Source: Deinococcus koreensis
GTDB lineage: Bacteria > Deinococcota > Deinococci > Deinococcales > Deinococcaceae
Direction: 5' to 3'
NCBI RefSeq assembly: GCF_002901445.1
Contig: NZ_PPPD01000001.1
Span: forward strand, 3,460,481-3,524,480
Length of the DNA stretch: 64,000 bases
Part shown: positions 1 to 13,134 of the stretch, in pieces
How positions within the stretch are numbered: position 1 is the first letter of the stretch
Layout of the letters: every line of letters begins with the position of its first letter
Program-made: the position numbers and the translations under genes
Notes under the pieces: generated by a model
What the model saw: only the letters and a program-made list of their open reading frames with translations
Database searches by the model: none
What the model was told of the DNA's origin: nothing

Positions 1-66
1 AGAACTCGTCGTCCGCTCCCCAGCGCACGGCCACCTCCTCGTCGCCCCAGCGCAGGGGGCGCAGGC

Positions 67-76
<10 letters not shown>
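1..76 (-). CDS. partial N-terminus, possible GNAT acetyltransferase
   Basis: Only the first 25 codons lie in the window. A GTG at 76 opens a frame beginning [20 protein letters not shown]. This resembles the start of many GNAT N-acetyltransferases (a beta strand with LRPL followed by a D/E-rich helix). It overlaps the stop of the upstream nitronate monooxygenase gene by about 10 bp on the same strand, so the two are probably co-transcribed. The family call rests on a very short stretch and is tentative. Confidence 0.4.
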
Positions 77-1074
<998 letters not shown>

Positions 1075-1141
1075 GCCCCATGATGCCCCGGCGCTATCGT
1101 CGGTACCAGTCCAGATCCCAACAGAGCCAGAAGGAGTTCAT

Positions 1142-2074
1142 ATGCCACTCGATCCGAAAGTTGCGGCGGCCCTGGCCCAGAGCGCGGCGCTGCCGCCCAT
1201 CTCCACCCTGCCCGTCGAGGCTGTCCGGCGGGGCATCGCCGCGCAGCTTCACCTGATGCCCAGGTCGGTCGCGCCGGTCGCGTCGGTCACCGAGCGCTCC
1301 ATCCCCGGCCCGGCCGGCGACCTGACTATCCGCGTCTATACCCCCCAGGGCGAGGGGCCGTTTCCGGTCGTGGTGTTCTTCCACGGGGGCGGCTGGACGA
1401 TCTGCACGCTGGACACCCACGATCCGCAGTGCCGCGAGCTGTGCGCCGGGGCGGGTGCGGTGGTGGTCTCCGTGGACTACCGGCTGGCGCCCGAATTCCC
1501 CTTCCCGGCCGCGCCCGAGGACTGTCTGGCGGCGACCCGCTGGGTGGCGTCGCACGCGGCCGAGCTGGGCGGCGATCCGCAGCGCATGGCCGTGGCCGGC
1601 GACAGCGCGGGCGGCAACCTCGCGGCGGTGGTGGCCCTGCGCTCGCGCGACGAGGGTGGCCCGGCCCTGCGCGGCCAGCTGCTGATCTACCCCTCGACCG
1701 ATCTGCTGGGCTCGGCCGAGACCGAGTCGTACCGCGAGAACGGCCAGGGCTATGGCCTGTCGCGCGAGGACATGGCGTGGTTCCGGGGCCACTACCTGCC
1801 CACGCCCGAACACGCCGGGCACCCCGACGCCTCGCCGGCCAGGGCGAAAAGCCACGCCGGCCTGCCGCCCGCGCTGGTGGTCACCGCCGAGTACGACCCG
1901 CTGCGCGACGACGGCGAGGCCTACGCCCGAACCCTGGAGCGTGCGGGCGTGCCGGTGCAGCTGACCCGCTACGACGGCATGAACCACGGCTTCCTGGGCG
2001 GCATCGGCGTGTACGAGCAGACCGGCGCGGCGCTGGACGAGATGAGTGCCTGGCTGCGGCGGGTGCTGGCCTGA
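1142..2074 (+). CDS. alpha/beta hydrolase, HSL-family carboxylesterase
   Basis: A 310-aa serine esterase of the hormone-sensitive-lipase group. The oxyanion-hole motif HGGGW is at residues 81-85, the nucleophile elbow GDSAGG has Ser155, and the acid and histidine are in EYDPLRDDGE (Asp252) and GMNHGF (His282), so the triad is complete. The start was chosen at 1142 because AGAAGGAG ends about 6 nt before it; an upstream in-frame extension has no such signal and overlaps the divergent gene. There is no signal peptide, so it is cytoplasmic. Substrate is unknown; short-chain acyl esters are typical of the family. Confidence 0.9.
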   Translation: MPLDPKVAAALAQSAALPPISTLPVEAVRRGIAAQLHLMPRSVAPVASVTERSIPGPAGDLTIRVYTPQGEGPFPVVVFFHGGGWTICTLDTHDPQCRELCAGAGAVVVSVDYRLAPEFPFPAAPEDCLAATRWVASHAAELGGDPQRMAVAGDSAGGNLAAVVALRSRDEGGPALRGQLLIYPSTDLLGSAETESYRENGQGYGLSREDMAWFRGHYLPTPEHAGHPDASPARAKSHAGLPPALVVTAEYDPLRDDGEAYARTLERAGVPVQLTRYDGMNHGFLGGIGVYEQTGAALDEMSAWLRRVLA

Positions 2075-2109
2075 GCGGTTAGATTCGGCCTGAGGTCTAG
2101 ATTCAGGGG

Positions 2110-3045
2110 GTGCCCGCCTTCCCGCACCCCTTCCGGGCCTACACGGCGTTCCGGCGCGCGGCCTACAGCGCCGGCCCGGCGCCCCGCCGCCAGTTCCTGC
2201 CGCGTGAGTTCATCGGCGCCCTGCTGGACGGGGCCGCCGAGCGCCTGCCGCTGCTGGACGCCCCCGATCTGCCCTGGGAGCTGGCCGAACGCGTCCACGA
2301 CCCCGCCTACCTGGCCCGCTGGCGACAGGGCGAGGTCACCCGCGCCGAGGAACGCGCCCTGGGCTTCGCCTGGACGCCGGCCGTGGTGGAGCGTGGCCTG
2401 AGCAGTGCCGGAGCGACCCTGGCCGCCACCCGCGACGCCCTGGAGGTGGGCCTGGGCCTCAACCTCGGCGGCGGCACCCACCACGCCTACGCCGACCACG
2501 CCGAGGGCTTTTCCTTCCTGAACGACGTGGTCATCAGCGCCCGCTGGCTGCTGGACAGCGGGCAGGCGCGGCGGGTGCTGATCCTCGATCTGGACGTGCA
2601 TCAGGGCAACGGCACGGCGTCCATGCTGGCGGATGAGGCCCGCAGCCTGACGGTCAGCGTCCATGCCGAGGGCAACTATCCGTTCAGCAAGGAACGGAGC
2701 GATCTGGATGTCGCCCTGCCCGACGGCACGGGGGACGCGGCGTACCTGGAGGGACTGAACTCCCGGGTGGCGCCCGTGGTGGCCGACTTCCGCCCGGACT
2801 TCGCCTTCTACCTCGCGGGGGCCGATGTGCTGGCCGGCGACCAGCTCGGGCGGCTGGCCCTGAGCCCGGCGGGCGTCCGGGCGCGCGACGACCGCGTGTT
2901 CGGCTGGGCGGCCCGCTCGGGCGTGCCCCTGGTGGCCGTGATGGCCGGCGGCTACAACCGCGACCCGCAGACCCTGATCAGCGCCCGGCTGGGCACGCTG
3001 GACTCGGCCCTCAGTGCGTTCATCCAGCGCGCGGGGGTCATTTGA
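2110..3045 (+). CDS. histone deacetylase-family amidohydrolase (class IV/HDAC11-like)
   Basis: A 311-aa Zn-dependent deacetylase fold protein. The charge-relay histidines are in GGGTHHAYADHAEGF (His124, His125). Zinc ligands are in LDLDVHQGNGT (Asp162, His164) and GADVLAGDQLGRL, and the catalytic-tyrosine region is MAGGYNRD. Bacterial relatives deacetylate acetoin-pathway enzymes, acetylpolyamines or unknown acyl-lysines; the GADVL.GD.LGRL form is closest to class IV. GTG start: TAGATT lies exactly 6 nt upstream, suggesting a leaderless mRNA. The 3' end overlaps the convergent TAXI gene by 8 bp. Confidence 0.88.
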   Translation: MPAFPHPFRAYTAFRRAAYSAGPAPRRQFLPREFIGALLDGAAERLPLLDAPDLPWELAERVHDPAYLARWRQGEVTRAEERALGFAWTPAVVERGLSSAGATLAATRDALEVGLGLNLGGGTHHAYADHAEGFSFLNDVVISARWLLDSGQARRVLILDLDVHQGNGTASMLADEARSLTVSVHAEGNYPFSKERSDLDVALPDGTGDAAYLEGLNSRVAPVVADFRPDFAFYLAGADVLAGDQLGRLALSPAGVRARDDRVFGWAARSGVPLVAVMAGGYNRDPQTLISARLGTLDSALSAFIQRAGVI

Positions 3046-3961
3046 ACCAGGGCCAGTCCTGCTCCTTGAAACTCACCTCCGTCCACTTGGGGTGGAAGCC
3101 CTGGGTCTCCTGCAACTGGGTCAACTTCGACAGGGCGCACTTCTGGTAGTTCAGCAGGGCGGCGCGGCGCTCGGGGGTCTTGAAGTCCCGCGTGACCAGG
3201 ATGCGCTGCACCGCGTAGGTGCCCACACCCGAGCCCAGCTGTGCGTAGCGCAGGGTCGCCGGCCGGTAGAAGCCGTTGAGCCTCGCCGGGTCGATATCCA
3301 CGGGCCGGAGGGCGAATCTGGCCGGATCGAGGGCCTTCACCCAGTCGGCGGGCTGGCCGACCACCGACAGCACCGCGTCCACCTGCCCGGCCCCCAGCGC
3401 CGCCAGGGCCTCCTCGCGCCCCTTGTATTCCAGTACCGTCACCCCGACGGCCGATTTGGCCTTGAGGACGTTGGCCGAGATCACGCTGCCGCCCCAGGCA
3501 CCCAGCTTTTTGCCCTTCAGGTCGCTGAACTTCAGAACGCCGCTGACGGTGGTCCGGCTGAAGATGTTCTTCTTGATGGTGGGCTGCCGGGCGATCAGGT
3601 GGATCTCGTCGAAGTTCAGCGGCAGCAGGGTCTTGAGTTCACGAGCCCGCGGATCCTTGTCGATCTGGTCACGGGCCTTGAGGACGTCCAGTTGCACGAA
3701 GGCCAGCGACACCTGATTGCCCAGCAGCAGGTCGAGGCTCTCGACGCTGCCCGAGGTCTGCCGCTGACGCAGGAACGAGGCGCCCGTGCAGACCTGCCCG
3801 ATGTCCCGGAACATATCCGAGGCGGTGGAGCCCTTGGGGCTGGTCGCCACGTCGAGGAAAAAAGGGGTGGCGGCTTGGGCCGGGCCGCCCAGGCACAGGC
3901 CCAGCAGGCCCAGATTTCTCAGGGCTCGCCTTGTCGCAGAGGTGGAGCTTCGGATCGTCAT
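3038..3961 (-). CDS. TAXI-family TRAP solute-binding protein
   Basis: A 307-aa exported binding protein. A signal peptide of about 25 residues (hydrophobic LRNLGLLGLCLGGPAQAA) precedes a mature domain with TAXI features: SPKGSTASDMFRDIG near the N-terminus, LLGNQVSLAFVQLDVL, LKFSDLKGKKLGAWGGS, and VDAVLSVVGQPADWVKALD. TAXI proteins feed DctQM-type TRAP permeases, but no permease gene is adjacent, so it may be an orphan or act with a distant permease. Start at 3961 chosen because GAGGAG precedes it and the signal peptide begins there. Ligand unknown. Confidence 0.75.
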   Translation of the reverse strand: MTIRSSTSATRRALRNLGLLGLCLGGPAQAATPFFLDVATSPKGSTASDMFRDIGQVCTGASFLRQRQTSGSVESLDLLLGNQVSLAFVQLDVLKARDQIDKDPRARELKTLLPLNFDEIHLIARQPTIKKNIFSRTTVSGVLKFSDLKGKKLGAWGGSVISANVLKAKSAVGVTVLEYKGREEALAALGAGQVDAVLSVVGQPADWVKALDPARFALRPVDIDPARLNGFYRPATLRYAQLGSGVGTYAVQRILVTRDFKTPERRAALLNYQKCALSKLTQLQETQGFHPKWTEVSFKEQDWPWFK

Positions 3962-4143
3962 AGGCCGCACTCCTCGTGGGTCGCCCGTCGCGCCGCCCGG
4001 TGCTCCGCTGCGGTCGCCTGGCGCCACCAGACCGGACACGTGTCGGCGCCCTGGTGAGGACGATTCTAGAGGCCGGACACGCCGGCTTTGTCAGGCCCAC
4101 CCAGCGTCTGCATCGGGTATGGGAGTGACAGACATGCGGACGC

Positions 4144-4911
4144 TCACTTCACGACAAAATCGATCTCCACGACCGCCGTGACGTCCTTTTCCAGGCTGGT
4201 GGTGTCGTAGCTGCCCGAATCCTCCACCGAGGTCTCGAAGCGCGGCGTGATCTGGAAGACCCCCATGCGCGCCGTCTTGACCGCGCCCACCGAGTTTCCG
4301 GCGCTCTGGGCGATGGCCTGGGCGCGGCGCTGGGCATCCTGGCTGGCCTCCTTGAGCAGTTCCAGACGCACGTCGGCCAGCTTCGTGTACAGGTATTCGA
4401 TGTCGCTGCTCTCGATGCTCACGCCGCCCGTGCTGGCGTCCACGAAGGCGGCGGTCGCCGCGCCCACCGCGCCCTGCACCTTAGCGATGTCGTTCGACTG
4501 CAGGCGGTAGGTCTCGCTGACCACGTAGCGTGTGCGCTCGACCTCCCTGTTCTGGCCGTTGAGCGTCTCGATGACCGTGTACTTCTGCGGCCCGGCGTTC
4601 ACGGGTTCGCGGCGCAGCTCGGCCGGGCTCAGGGCGCGCGACTTCAGGAAGGTCTCGATTGCCGGCTGGGTGGCCCGGAACGCCCGGTAGGCGCCCTGCA
4701 GGCTCTCGTCGTCCGAGGAGCGCACCGTGAAGCGCCACACCGCCTGATCCGAGGTGATGCTGCGCCGGGCGCTGCCCGTCACGTTGATCACGTCGCTGGC
4801 GTTGCGGATGTCCGAGAGCCCGCGCACCACGACGAAGCCGGTGGCGAGGAAGGCGAGCGAGGCGATGGCGGTGGCGACGATCACGGAAGCCGAGCGCGCA
4901 GGGGCGGACAT
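4144..4911 (-). CDS. SIMPL domain (DUF541) protein, membrane-anchored or secreted
   Basis: 255 aa. One N-terminal hydrophobic segment (about residues 9-29, VIVATAIASLAFLATGFVVV) acts as signal or anchor, followed by a SIMPL/DUF541 domain: INVTGSARRSITSDQAVWRF at its start, then two alpha-beta halves ending in DVTAVVEIDFVVK. Family members (BP26, YggE) form periplasmic ring assemblies linked to oxidative-stress tolerance; the biochemical role is unsettled. TACCAT lies 5 nt before the ATG, consistent with a leaderless transcript. Divergent from the prfC unit. Confidence 0.85.
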   Translation of the reverse strand: MSAPARSASVIVATAIASLAFLATGFVVVRGLSDIRNASDVINVTGSARRSITSDQAVWRFTVRSSDDESLQGAYRAFRATQPAIETFLKSRALSPAELRREPVNAGPQKYTVIETLNGQNREVERTRYVVSETYRLQSNDIAKVQGAVGAATAAFVDASTGGVSIESSDIEYLYTKLADVRLELLKEASQDAQRRAQAIAQSAGNSVGAVKTARMGVFQITPRFETSVEDSGSYDTTSLEKDVTAVVEIDFVVK

Positions 4912-4967
4912 GCCTGATGGTAAACCCGGTCACGGTGCGCGCCGTCCTCCGAAAGACGTGGGCGCGG

Positions 4968-4973
4968 TATCAT
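4968..4973 (+). promoter_or_regulatory. predicted -10 box (TATCAT) of the prfC leader
   Basis: TATCAT lies exactly 6 nt upstream of the ATG at 4980, the spacing seen at many starts in this window and typical of leaderless Deinococcus promoters. No strong -35 is visible. Confidence 0.5.
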
Positions 4974-4979
4974 GCGGCC

Positions 4980-5006
4980 ATGACCGTTCTCCTCACGCCC
5001 CCCTAG
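4980..5006 (+). CDS. candidate leader peptide MTVLLTPP upstream of prfC
   Basis: An eight-codon ORF (ATG to TAG) starts 6 nt after a TATCAT -10 box and reads MTVLLTPP-stop. It lies 87 nt upstream of prfC and is in the same frame; no other in-frame stop occurs between its TAG and the prfC ATG. Pro-Pro before a stop codon is known to slow peptide release, so a sensor of termination efficiency ahead of a release-factor gene makes sense. This is inference: a leaderless mini-ORF by chance, or TAG read-through giving an N-terminally extended RF3, are alternatives. Confidence 0.4.
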   Translation: MTVLLTPP

Positions 5007-5093
5007 CGAGAGTCGAGACTGCATCTGTTTGCACTGCCGCATCAGTTCCACCACGTCCGGGCCGACGAATACGCCGCCCGCGCAGGAGTCCGC

Positions 5094-6704
<1,611 letters not shown>

Positions 6705-6721
6705 GGCGTTGGACTCGGAAG

Positions 6722-6750
6722 AGGGGAGTGGACGGCGGTTCCGCTCCCCT
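6722..6750 (+). terminator. probable intrinsic terminator of prfC
   Basis: AGGGGAG and CTCCCCT form a stem (extended by TGG/CCG pairing) around a 9-nt loop, 18 bp after the prfC stop; followed by TCGATTTG. The U-tract is weak. Confidence 0.5.
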
Positions 6751-6809
6751 TCGATTTGCATGTGCGATTTGACAGGTGGATGTGATGCCCCGTCTGCCAT
6801 GCTGACCCG

Positions 6810-7373
6810 GTGCGCGCCATCCGATTCCTTCCCATCCTGTTTCTCGGCGCGGCCAGTTTCGGCTCGGCGGCCTCGGCGCCGCCCGGGTATCTGCTCCAGG
6901 GAATGCCCCTGGTGCGGCAGAGCTACAACGCCTGCGGGCCGGCCTCCATTTCGCAGGTGCTCGCCTACTTCGGCCTGAAGGTGAGCATGGCCGAGGTCAG
7001 CCGCTTCACCCGCGCCAGCGACCGCTCGTACATGACCGCCCAGGCCATCGTGACCTTCGCGCCCAGGGTGGGCATGGAGGCACGCCTGTATACGAACGGC
7101 TCTCTGAACACGGTGCGGGCCGCGATCAGGAAGGGTCTGCCCATCATCGCCCTGCAGTCGCACATCACCGCTCAGGGCCGGGTGATTCCCCACTGGCGCG
7201 TGGTCGTGGGCTACGACGACGTCCGGCAGGAGACGTACCTGATGGATCCGCTGCTGGGTTACGTGAAGATGGGCTACATCGACTTCAACCGCGTGTGGGC
7301 CGACCACCACGGCCAGTTCGCAGTGCTGTACCCGCCCAAGCTGAGCGCGACCGTGAAGAAGGTCATCGGCTAG
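6810..7373 (+). CDS. secreted C39-like cysteine peptidase
   Basis: 187 aa. A signal peptide ([19 protein letters not shown]) is followed by a papain-like peptidase_C39_2 domain. The catalytic cysteine is Cys42 in SYNACGPAS with Gln49 nearby in ISQVLAYFG, the histidine is His128 in PHWRVVVGY, and the third residue is Asp in YLMDPLLGY (about 146). C39-type proteases cut double-glycine leader peptides; this stand-alone exported form, not fused to an ABC transporter, more likely acts on envelope or extracellular peptides. The GTG start is 6 nt behind CATGCT. Substrate unknown. Confidence 0.8.
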   Translation: MRAIRFLPILFLGAASFGSAASAPPGYLLQGMPLVRQSYNACGPASISQVLAYFGLKVSMAEVSRFTRASDRSYMTAQAIVTFAPRVGMEARLYTNGSLNTVRAAIRKGLPIIALQSHITAQGRVIPHWRVVVGYDDVRQETYLMDPLLGYVKMGYIDFNRVWADHHGQFAVLYPPKLSATVKKVIG

Positions 7374-7842
7374 GGCTGAGCCAGAGCAAGGACTGGGGCA
7401 GACCACAGGTCGGGCTGGCTGGCCCCGGACACGCCGAGAACTGAAGAATTCAGGGAGCGCCGCCCCGAACGCTGCTGGGCCCCTGAACCCCGCGCACTTG
7501 AACGGGGCCGTCTGAACCCCGGCCAGTAAGCCCGGCGACGCTCCCTGCCAGATGGGCCGCGTGGGTGAAGATTCCGCCATGCGCGGAAGGGGGGGTCGCC
7601 CTCTGCTCTGTGGAATGAGCGCGCCACGGATGACCCCTCGACTGACGCGTCAGGCACCCCATCTGCAGTCCTGTGGCCCCTGGTAGCCGATGCCACGACC
7701 CGAGGGCATCTGGAGGATTTCGGACGAGACGACACACCGCGTCCTCAGAGACACTGACTAGACTTTCAACAGTCGGTATTTAAAAGTGCTTGATATTGCA
7801 GTGCATCTGCGGGCGCGACATGGGCCGACTGGGAGGATCACC
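7374..7842. other. 469-bp intergenic region without a supportable gene
   Basis: No frame here shows family features or a credible start. The last 80 bp (about 7760-7800) are AT-rich by local standards (TTTCAACAG, GGTATTTAAAAG, TTGATATT) and probably hold the promoter of the YceI gene. Nothing repetitive or structured was seen in the remainder. Confidence 0.5.
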
Positions 7843-8439
7843 ATGATGAAATCCCCTTTGAAAACGCTGCCCCTGCTCGCGCTGCTGGGCGGCCTGGTCA
7901 GTGCCGCGCCCGTCACCTACACGGTCGTCGCCGCTCCCACCCTGAACCTGATGACCGCCGAGAGCGCCACCGTGGCCGAGACGTTCGTCGCGCGTACCGC
8001 AGAGGTCAGTGGAACGCTGAGCTTTGACGCGACGACCAGAACCGGCAGCGGCAAGGTCACGGTGGATGGAACCACCATCAAGACCGGCAACACTTCGCGT
8101 GACGGTCACATGCGCTCGGCGGCGTGGCTGAACTTCGACAAGACCCCGGCCATCGTGTTCGAGACGACCGGCGTGAAGTACGTGTCGGGCGACCAGTACG
8201 ACGTGACTGGCAAACTGACCCTGAACGGCGTGACGCGGCCGGTCACCAGCCGGGCGACCGTCAAGCTCACCCCTGCCAGTGAAGCCACCCGTGCGGCGGG
8301 GGCCAGGGGCGATGTGCTGGCGGTGTCCACCGCCTTCAAGGTCAAGCTCAGCGACCATGAGGTTCGCAACGCCCGCATCCCCAATCAGGTCAGCGACACC
8401 CTGGCCATCTCCCTGAAGTTCATCGCCAGCGACAAGTAG
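7843..8439 (+). CDS. YceI-family secreted lipid-binding protein
   Basis: 198 aa. A signal peptide (KTLPLLALLGGLVSAAP) precedes a YceI lipocalin-like barrel: YTVVAAPTLNLMTAESATVAETFVAR, then FDKTPAIVFETTGVKYV, YDVTGKLTLNGVTRPVT and the closing IPNQVSDTLAISLKFIASD. YceI proteins bind polyisoprenoids or similar lipids in the periplasm; TTHA0802 of Thermus is the structural reference. Start at 7843 (tandem ATGs at 7843 and 7846) chosen because GGGAGG at 7831-7836 is a good ribosome site; a GTG 57 bp upstream lacks one. It is followed 14 bp later by a small membrane-protein gene, probably the same operon. Confidence 0.88.
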   Translation: MMKSPLKTLPLLALLGGLVSAAPVTYTVVAAPTLNLMTAESATVAETFVARTAEVSGTLSFDATTRTGSGKVTVDGTTIKTGNTSRDGHMRSAAWLNFDKTPAIVFETTGVKYVSGDQYDVTGKLTLNGVTRPVTSRATVKLTPASEATRAAGARGDVLAVSTAFKVKLSDHEVRNARIPNQVSDTLAISLKFIASDK

Positions 8440-8453
8440 GCCCGACGGGACGT

Positions 8454-8876
8454 GTGACCGTGCATCGACTCCGCTCGTGGTTCGCTGGTCTGGCCCTGCT
8501 GGCGCTGGCGCTGCTGGGGGTGACGCTGGTCGTCGCGGCCAGCTACGCCCGTGACGCCACCCTGGTGCAACTCGTTCAGCCGGCCGAGGCCGGTATTGCT
8601 GACCTGTTCGGCAACGTCGCCGGCCCCGGCACGCTCATCGGCTCGCCCCAGGTCATGATCATCCGTGACCCGGCGGCCTTTCTGGAGGGGCAGACAGACA
8701 GCGGGGCGCGGTATGTCAGCGACACCTACCTGAGAGACCAGGGGATCTATCCACTGCAGCTCAAGAGTGTGGCGTTGATCCGCAACATCGTGGCGCTGTC
8801 CTGCGCTGCCGCCGCCCTGCTGTTCGGGTCGCTGTGGTGGCTGGCCCGGCGGGGGGGCGCCGGCCCCCGCAGATGA
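8454..8876 (+). CDS. hypothetical membrane protein, two TM segments
   Basis: 140 aa, family not recognised. Predicted topology: TM1 about residues 9-30 (WFAGLALLALALLGVTLVVAAS), an extracytoplasmic loop of about 75 residues with no cysteine pair, and TM2 about 108-130 (IRNIVALSCAAAALLFGSLWW) ending in a short basic tail. A GTG start 14 bp after the YceI stop points to co-transcription and possibly a shared envelope role. No enzymatic motif is visible. Confidence 0.65.
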   Translation: MTVHRLRSWFAGLALLALALLGVTLVVAASYARDATLVQLVQPAEAGIADLFGNVAGPGTLIGSPQVMIIRDPAAFLEGQTDSGARYVSDTYLRDQGIYPLQLKSVALIRNIVALSCAAAALLFGSLWWLARRGGAGPRR

Positions 8877-8931
8877 AGATTCCACGCAGAGGTGTCGCCC
8901 ATCCAATCCACCCTGGATCAGCAACAGAACG

Positions 8932-8957
8932 GAGCCCCCGCCAGTGTGCGGGGGCTC
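8932..8957. terminator. bidirectional terminator hairpin
   Basis: A 10-bp perfect stem (GAGCCCCCGC / GCGGGGGCTC) with a 6-nt loop lies between the convergent membrane-protein gene and glyS, followed by TCTGTG on the plus side. Confidence 0.7.
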
Positions 8958-9029
8958 TCTGTGCGGGCGACCAACGTCCGGGTCTGGATACCGTCCTGGC
9001 CGGCATCACATCCGCCTCTACACGGCGGG

Positions 9030-10559
<1,530 letters not shown>

Positions 10560-10560
10560 A

Positions 10561-10820
10561 CGGTCTCCTTTCTGAGCGATGACAGTGCGCCCCAGACGGC
10601 GCATCGCTGCTCGCTCGTCTGGGGACGCAGATCGCTTCGAGAGCACCACCACGCGGTTCCACCCCAGTTCCGGTCACCGCTCTCTGCGGCCTGGCCGGCA
10701 CTTGTGTGCTTTCAGCTCCCCGCTGCCCTTCGGGCGCCGCTGTCCGCCCGACTCTCACCGTCTCGGGCTCGCTCATGGACGCTCCTGCGCCGTACTCCTG
10801 CGGATCAATGCCTGCGCGTA
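10561..10820 (-). promoter_or_regulatory. glycine T-box leader of glyS
   Basis: The minus-strand leader holds the invariant T-box bulge TGGAACCGCG at 10652-10661. The variable base is A, which would pair with U73, the usual discriminator of bacterial tRNA-Gly. Upstream, GGTGAGAGTC (about 10751-10760) resembles the stem I AG-rich region, and a GGC within GAAGGGCAGC (10725-10727) is a candidate glycine specifier. Downstream, CCCCAGACG (10616-10624) and CGTCTGGGG (10590-10598) form a stem with no U-tract. AGCGATG (10602-10608) can pair with CATCGCT (10575-10581) just before the ribosome site. Control may thus be at translation. The specifier assignment is inference. Confidence 0.75.
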
Positions 10821-10849
10821 GTCTGCCCCGCAGCGGGGGAGGGGGTCAA
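10820..10849 (-). promoter_or_regulatory. possible promoter of the glyS T-box transcript
   Basis: On the minus strand TTGACC (10844-10849) and CAGACT (10820-10825) are separated by 18 bp. The -35 overlaps the end of the preceding phosphoribosyltransferase gene. The -10 is a partial match only. Confidence 0.4.
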
Positions 10850-11499
10850 GCGCCCGGCCCCGCAGCCGCCGCCAGCGCCGCCTCCACTGCCTCGTCGCTG
10901 GTCTGGCTGAAGTCGCGGTAATACAGGCCCACGGCCGTGAGGTGCTCGGGGGTCAGGACGCAGATCACGTCGTCGGCCAGTTGCTGCAGTTCCTCCACGG
11001 TGTCGGGAGCGCCCACGGGGACGGCCACCACCACGCCCGCCGCCCCCAGGTGCCGGGCGGCCAGGATCGCGGCGCGCATCGTCGCCCCGGTCGCCAGCCC
11101 GTCGTCGACCAGCAGGGCGGTGCGGCCGCTCAGGTTCAGCGGCGACCGTCCGGCGCGGTAGCGGGCCTCGCGCCGCTGCAGCTCGGCTTCCTCGCGCGTT
11201 TCCACGGCCCTCAGAACCTCGGGAGAGATGCCCAGGCGCCGGATCAGGTCGTCGTTCAGGGCCCGCGCGCCGCCGGGGCCGATGGCGCCCAGGGCCAGTT
11301 CCTCGTGGCCGGGCAGGCCCAGCTTGCGGACGACCAGCACGTCCAGCGGGGCCTGGAGGGCGCGGGCCACGGGCGCGGCCACCGGGACTCCACCGCGCGG
11401 CAGGGCCAGGACTGTCGTGCCCTCCCAGGCCCCCCGGCCCAGCACCACCTCGGCGAGGCGTTCCCCCGCCTGCGCCCGGTCGGCGAAGCGCCCGGACAT
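10846..11499 (-). CDS. phosphoribosyltransferase-family protein
   Basis: 217 aa with a type I PRTase fold. VLALPRGGVPVAAPVARAL lies near residues 31-49, LDVLVVRKLGLPGHEELALGAI follows, and the PRPP-binding loop is ALLVDDGLATGATMRAAI (about 130-147). This subgroup often sits beside dienelactone-hydrolase or universal-stress genes and has no assigned substrate; a nucleobase is not proven. Its start lies 1 bp from the stop of the upstream flavoprotein gene, so the two form an operon read toward glyS. Confidence 0.85.
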   Translation of the reverse strand: MSGRFADRAQAGERLAEVVLGRGAWEGTTVLALPRGGVPVAAPVARALQAPLDVLVVRKLGLPGHEELALGAIGPGGARALNDDLIRRLGISPEVLRAVETREEAELQRREARYRAGRSPLNLSGRTALLVDDGLATGATMRAAILAARHLGAAGVVVAVPVGAPDTVEELQQLADDVICVLTPEHLTAVGLYYRDFSQTSDEAVEAALAAAAGPGA

Positions 11500-11500
11500 C

Positions 11501-12937
11501 TCACACCTCCTCGCGCAGGCCGAACTCGTCCTTCAGGGCGGCGTACGCGGCGTGGTATCCCGCCATCCCGTGAATGCCGCCCCCCGGCGGCGTGGAGGAG
11601 GAACACAGGTACACACCGCGCACGGGCGTCCGGTAAGGCGTGGCACTCAGTACCGGCCGCGCCAGCAGGCCCCACAGCGTGCCGCTCCCTCCGTTCACGT
11701 CGCCCCCGTGAAACACCGGGCTGAACGCCTCCAGCATGGGCGCATCGGTCACGCGCGAGGCGAGCACGCGCCCCTGGAAACCGGGGGCGAAGCGCTCGAT
11801 CTGGGCCTCCACCTGGGGTCGGATGTCGGCGGTACTGCCGCTGGGCACGTGGGCGTAGGCCCAGAAAGTGTGCGCCCCGGCCGGCGCGCGGCTGGGGTCG
11901 AACAGCGTGTGCTGGGCGCACAGCACGTAGGGCCGCGCCGAGACCCGCCGCGCCGCCTGCGCCTCGGAAGCCGCGATCTCGTCCGCCCCGCCCCCGAGAT
12001 GCACCGTCGCCGCCCGCGCCACCCGCCCGTCCGCCCAGGGCACCGGGCCGCTCAGGGCGTAGTCGAACTTCTGGATGCCGGGGCCGTAGCGGAAGCCCTC
12101 CAGCGCGCGGCGGTAGGCGGCCGGTGCCCGCTCTCCCAGGATGTCCAGCAGCACGCGGGGGCTGGAATCGACCAGCGTGGCCCGTGCCTCGGGGAGGTCG
12201 CCGGGGCCGCGCACGCGCACGCCCGTGACCACCTCGCCGCCCAGGTGCTCCAGATAGCCGCGCAGGGCGTCCGCGATGGCCTGCGCCCCGCCGCGTGGGA
12301 AGGGCCAGCCGACCGCGTGCCCCAGCAGCGCCAGCACCAGCGTGGCCGCAGACGTTCCCGGCGTGCTCAGCGGCAGGATCGAATGCGCCGCCAGCCCGGC
12401 CCACAGCGCGCGGGCCTCGGGGGTGCGGAACAGCGCCCGGCCCAGCCCCTCCGCTGGCGGCAGCCCACGCACGCCGAAGCGCGCCAGCGTGAGGGGGTGG
12501 CCCGGCACGCGCGGCAGCGGGCGCAGGATGTCGCCCAGCAGCCCCTCCCAGTCGTCCAGCAGCGGCCTCATCAGGCGGCGGTAGGCGGGGCCGTCGCGCC
12601 CCAGGCCGTCCGCAGTGGCATCCAGGCTGCGTTCCAGGGTCACGCTGCGGCCGCCGTCCAGCGGGTGCGCGACCGGGGCGGGCGGCTGCACCCAGCTCAG
12701 GCCGAAGGCGTGCAGCGGCCACTGCCGGAAGGCCGGACTGGCCACGCTCAGCGGGTGGATGGCCGAGCCGTAGTCGTGGATGAAGCCGGGCCGGGTCAGT
12801 TCCAGCGAGCGCAGGCCGCCGCCCACCCGATCCTGGGCCTCGATGACCTGCACCCGCAGGCCCGCCCGCGCCAGCGTGATCGCGGCTGAGAGCCCGTTGT
12901 GGCCCGCGCCCACCACCACTGCGTCGAGGGGTGCCAT
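11501..12937 (-). CDS. phytoene desaturase-like FAD oxidoreductase
   Basis: A 478-aa flavoprotein of the CrtI/COG1233 group. The dinucleotide-binding motif is [20 protein letters not shown] with [12 protein letters not shown] (residues 6-43), and the C-terminal FAD motif is [33 protein letters not shown]. Bacterial relatives dehydrogenate or isomerise carotenoids or act on other polyenes. Deinococcus makes deinoxanthin, so a pigment role is possible, but no other carotenoid gene is nearby and this subgroup is often not CrtI proper. Co-transcribed with the PRTase gene. Confidence 0.82.
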   Translation of the reverse strand: MAPLDAVVVGAGHNGLSAAITLARAGLRVQVIEAQDRVGGGLRSLELTRPGFIHDYGSAIHPLSVASPAFRQWPLHAFGLSWVQPPAPVAHPLDGGRSVTLERSLDATADGLGRDGPAYRRLMRPLLDDWEGLLGDILRPLPRVPGHPLTLARFGVRGLPPAEGLGRALFRTPEARALWAGLAAHSILPLSTPGTSAATLVLALLGHAVGWPFPRGGAQAIADALRGYLEHLGGEVVTGVRVRGPGDLPEARATLVDSSPRVLLDILGERAPAAYRRALEGFRYGPGIQKFDYALSGPVPWADGRVARAATVHLGGGADEIAASEAQAARRVSARPYVLCAQHTLFDPSRAPAGAHTFWAYAHVPSGSTADIRPQVEAQIERFAPGFQGRVLASRVTDAPMLEAFSPVFHGGDVNGGSGTLWGLLARPVLSATPYRTPVRGVYLCSSSTPPGGGIHGMAGYHAAYAALKDEFGLREEV

Positions 12938-13134
12938 GAGCGCACTCTAGGCCCGCTGCGGGGTGGCCGCCAGTCGCCCGGCGTTCACGTTCGTCCGTGG
13001 CGTGGCCCAGAGGACGTCGGGGGGTCAGGGGCCACCGTCGCCCTGCCACCCCCAGGAGCGAGGGCCCAATCCCCCCAATCGGGGGAGACAAGATTGCGCT
13101 TTCATGAGTGTCACCTGAGTGTTACCTTCGAAGT

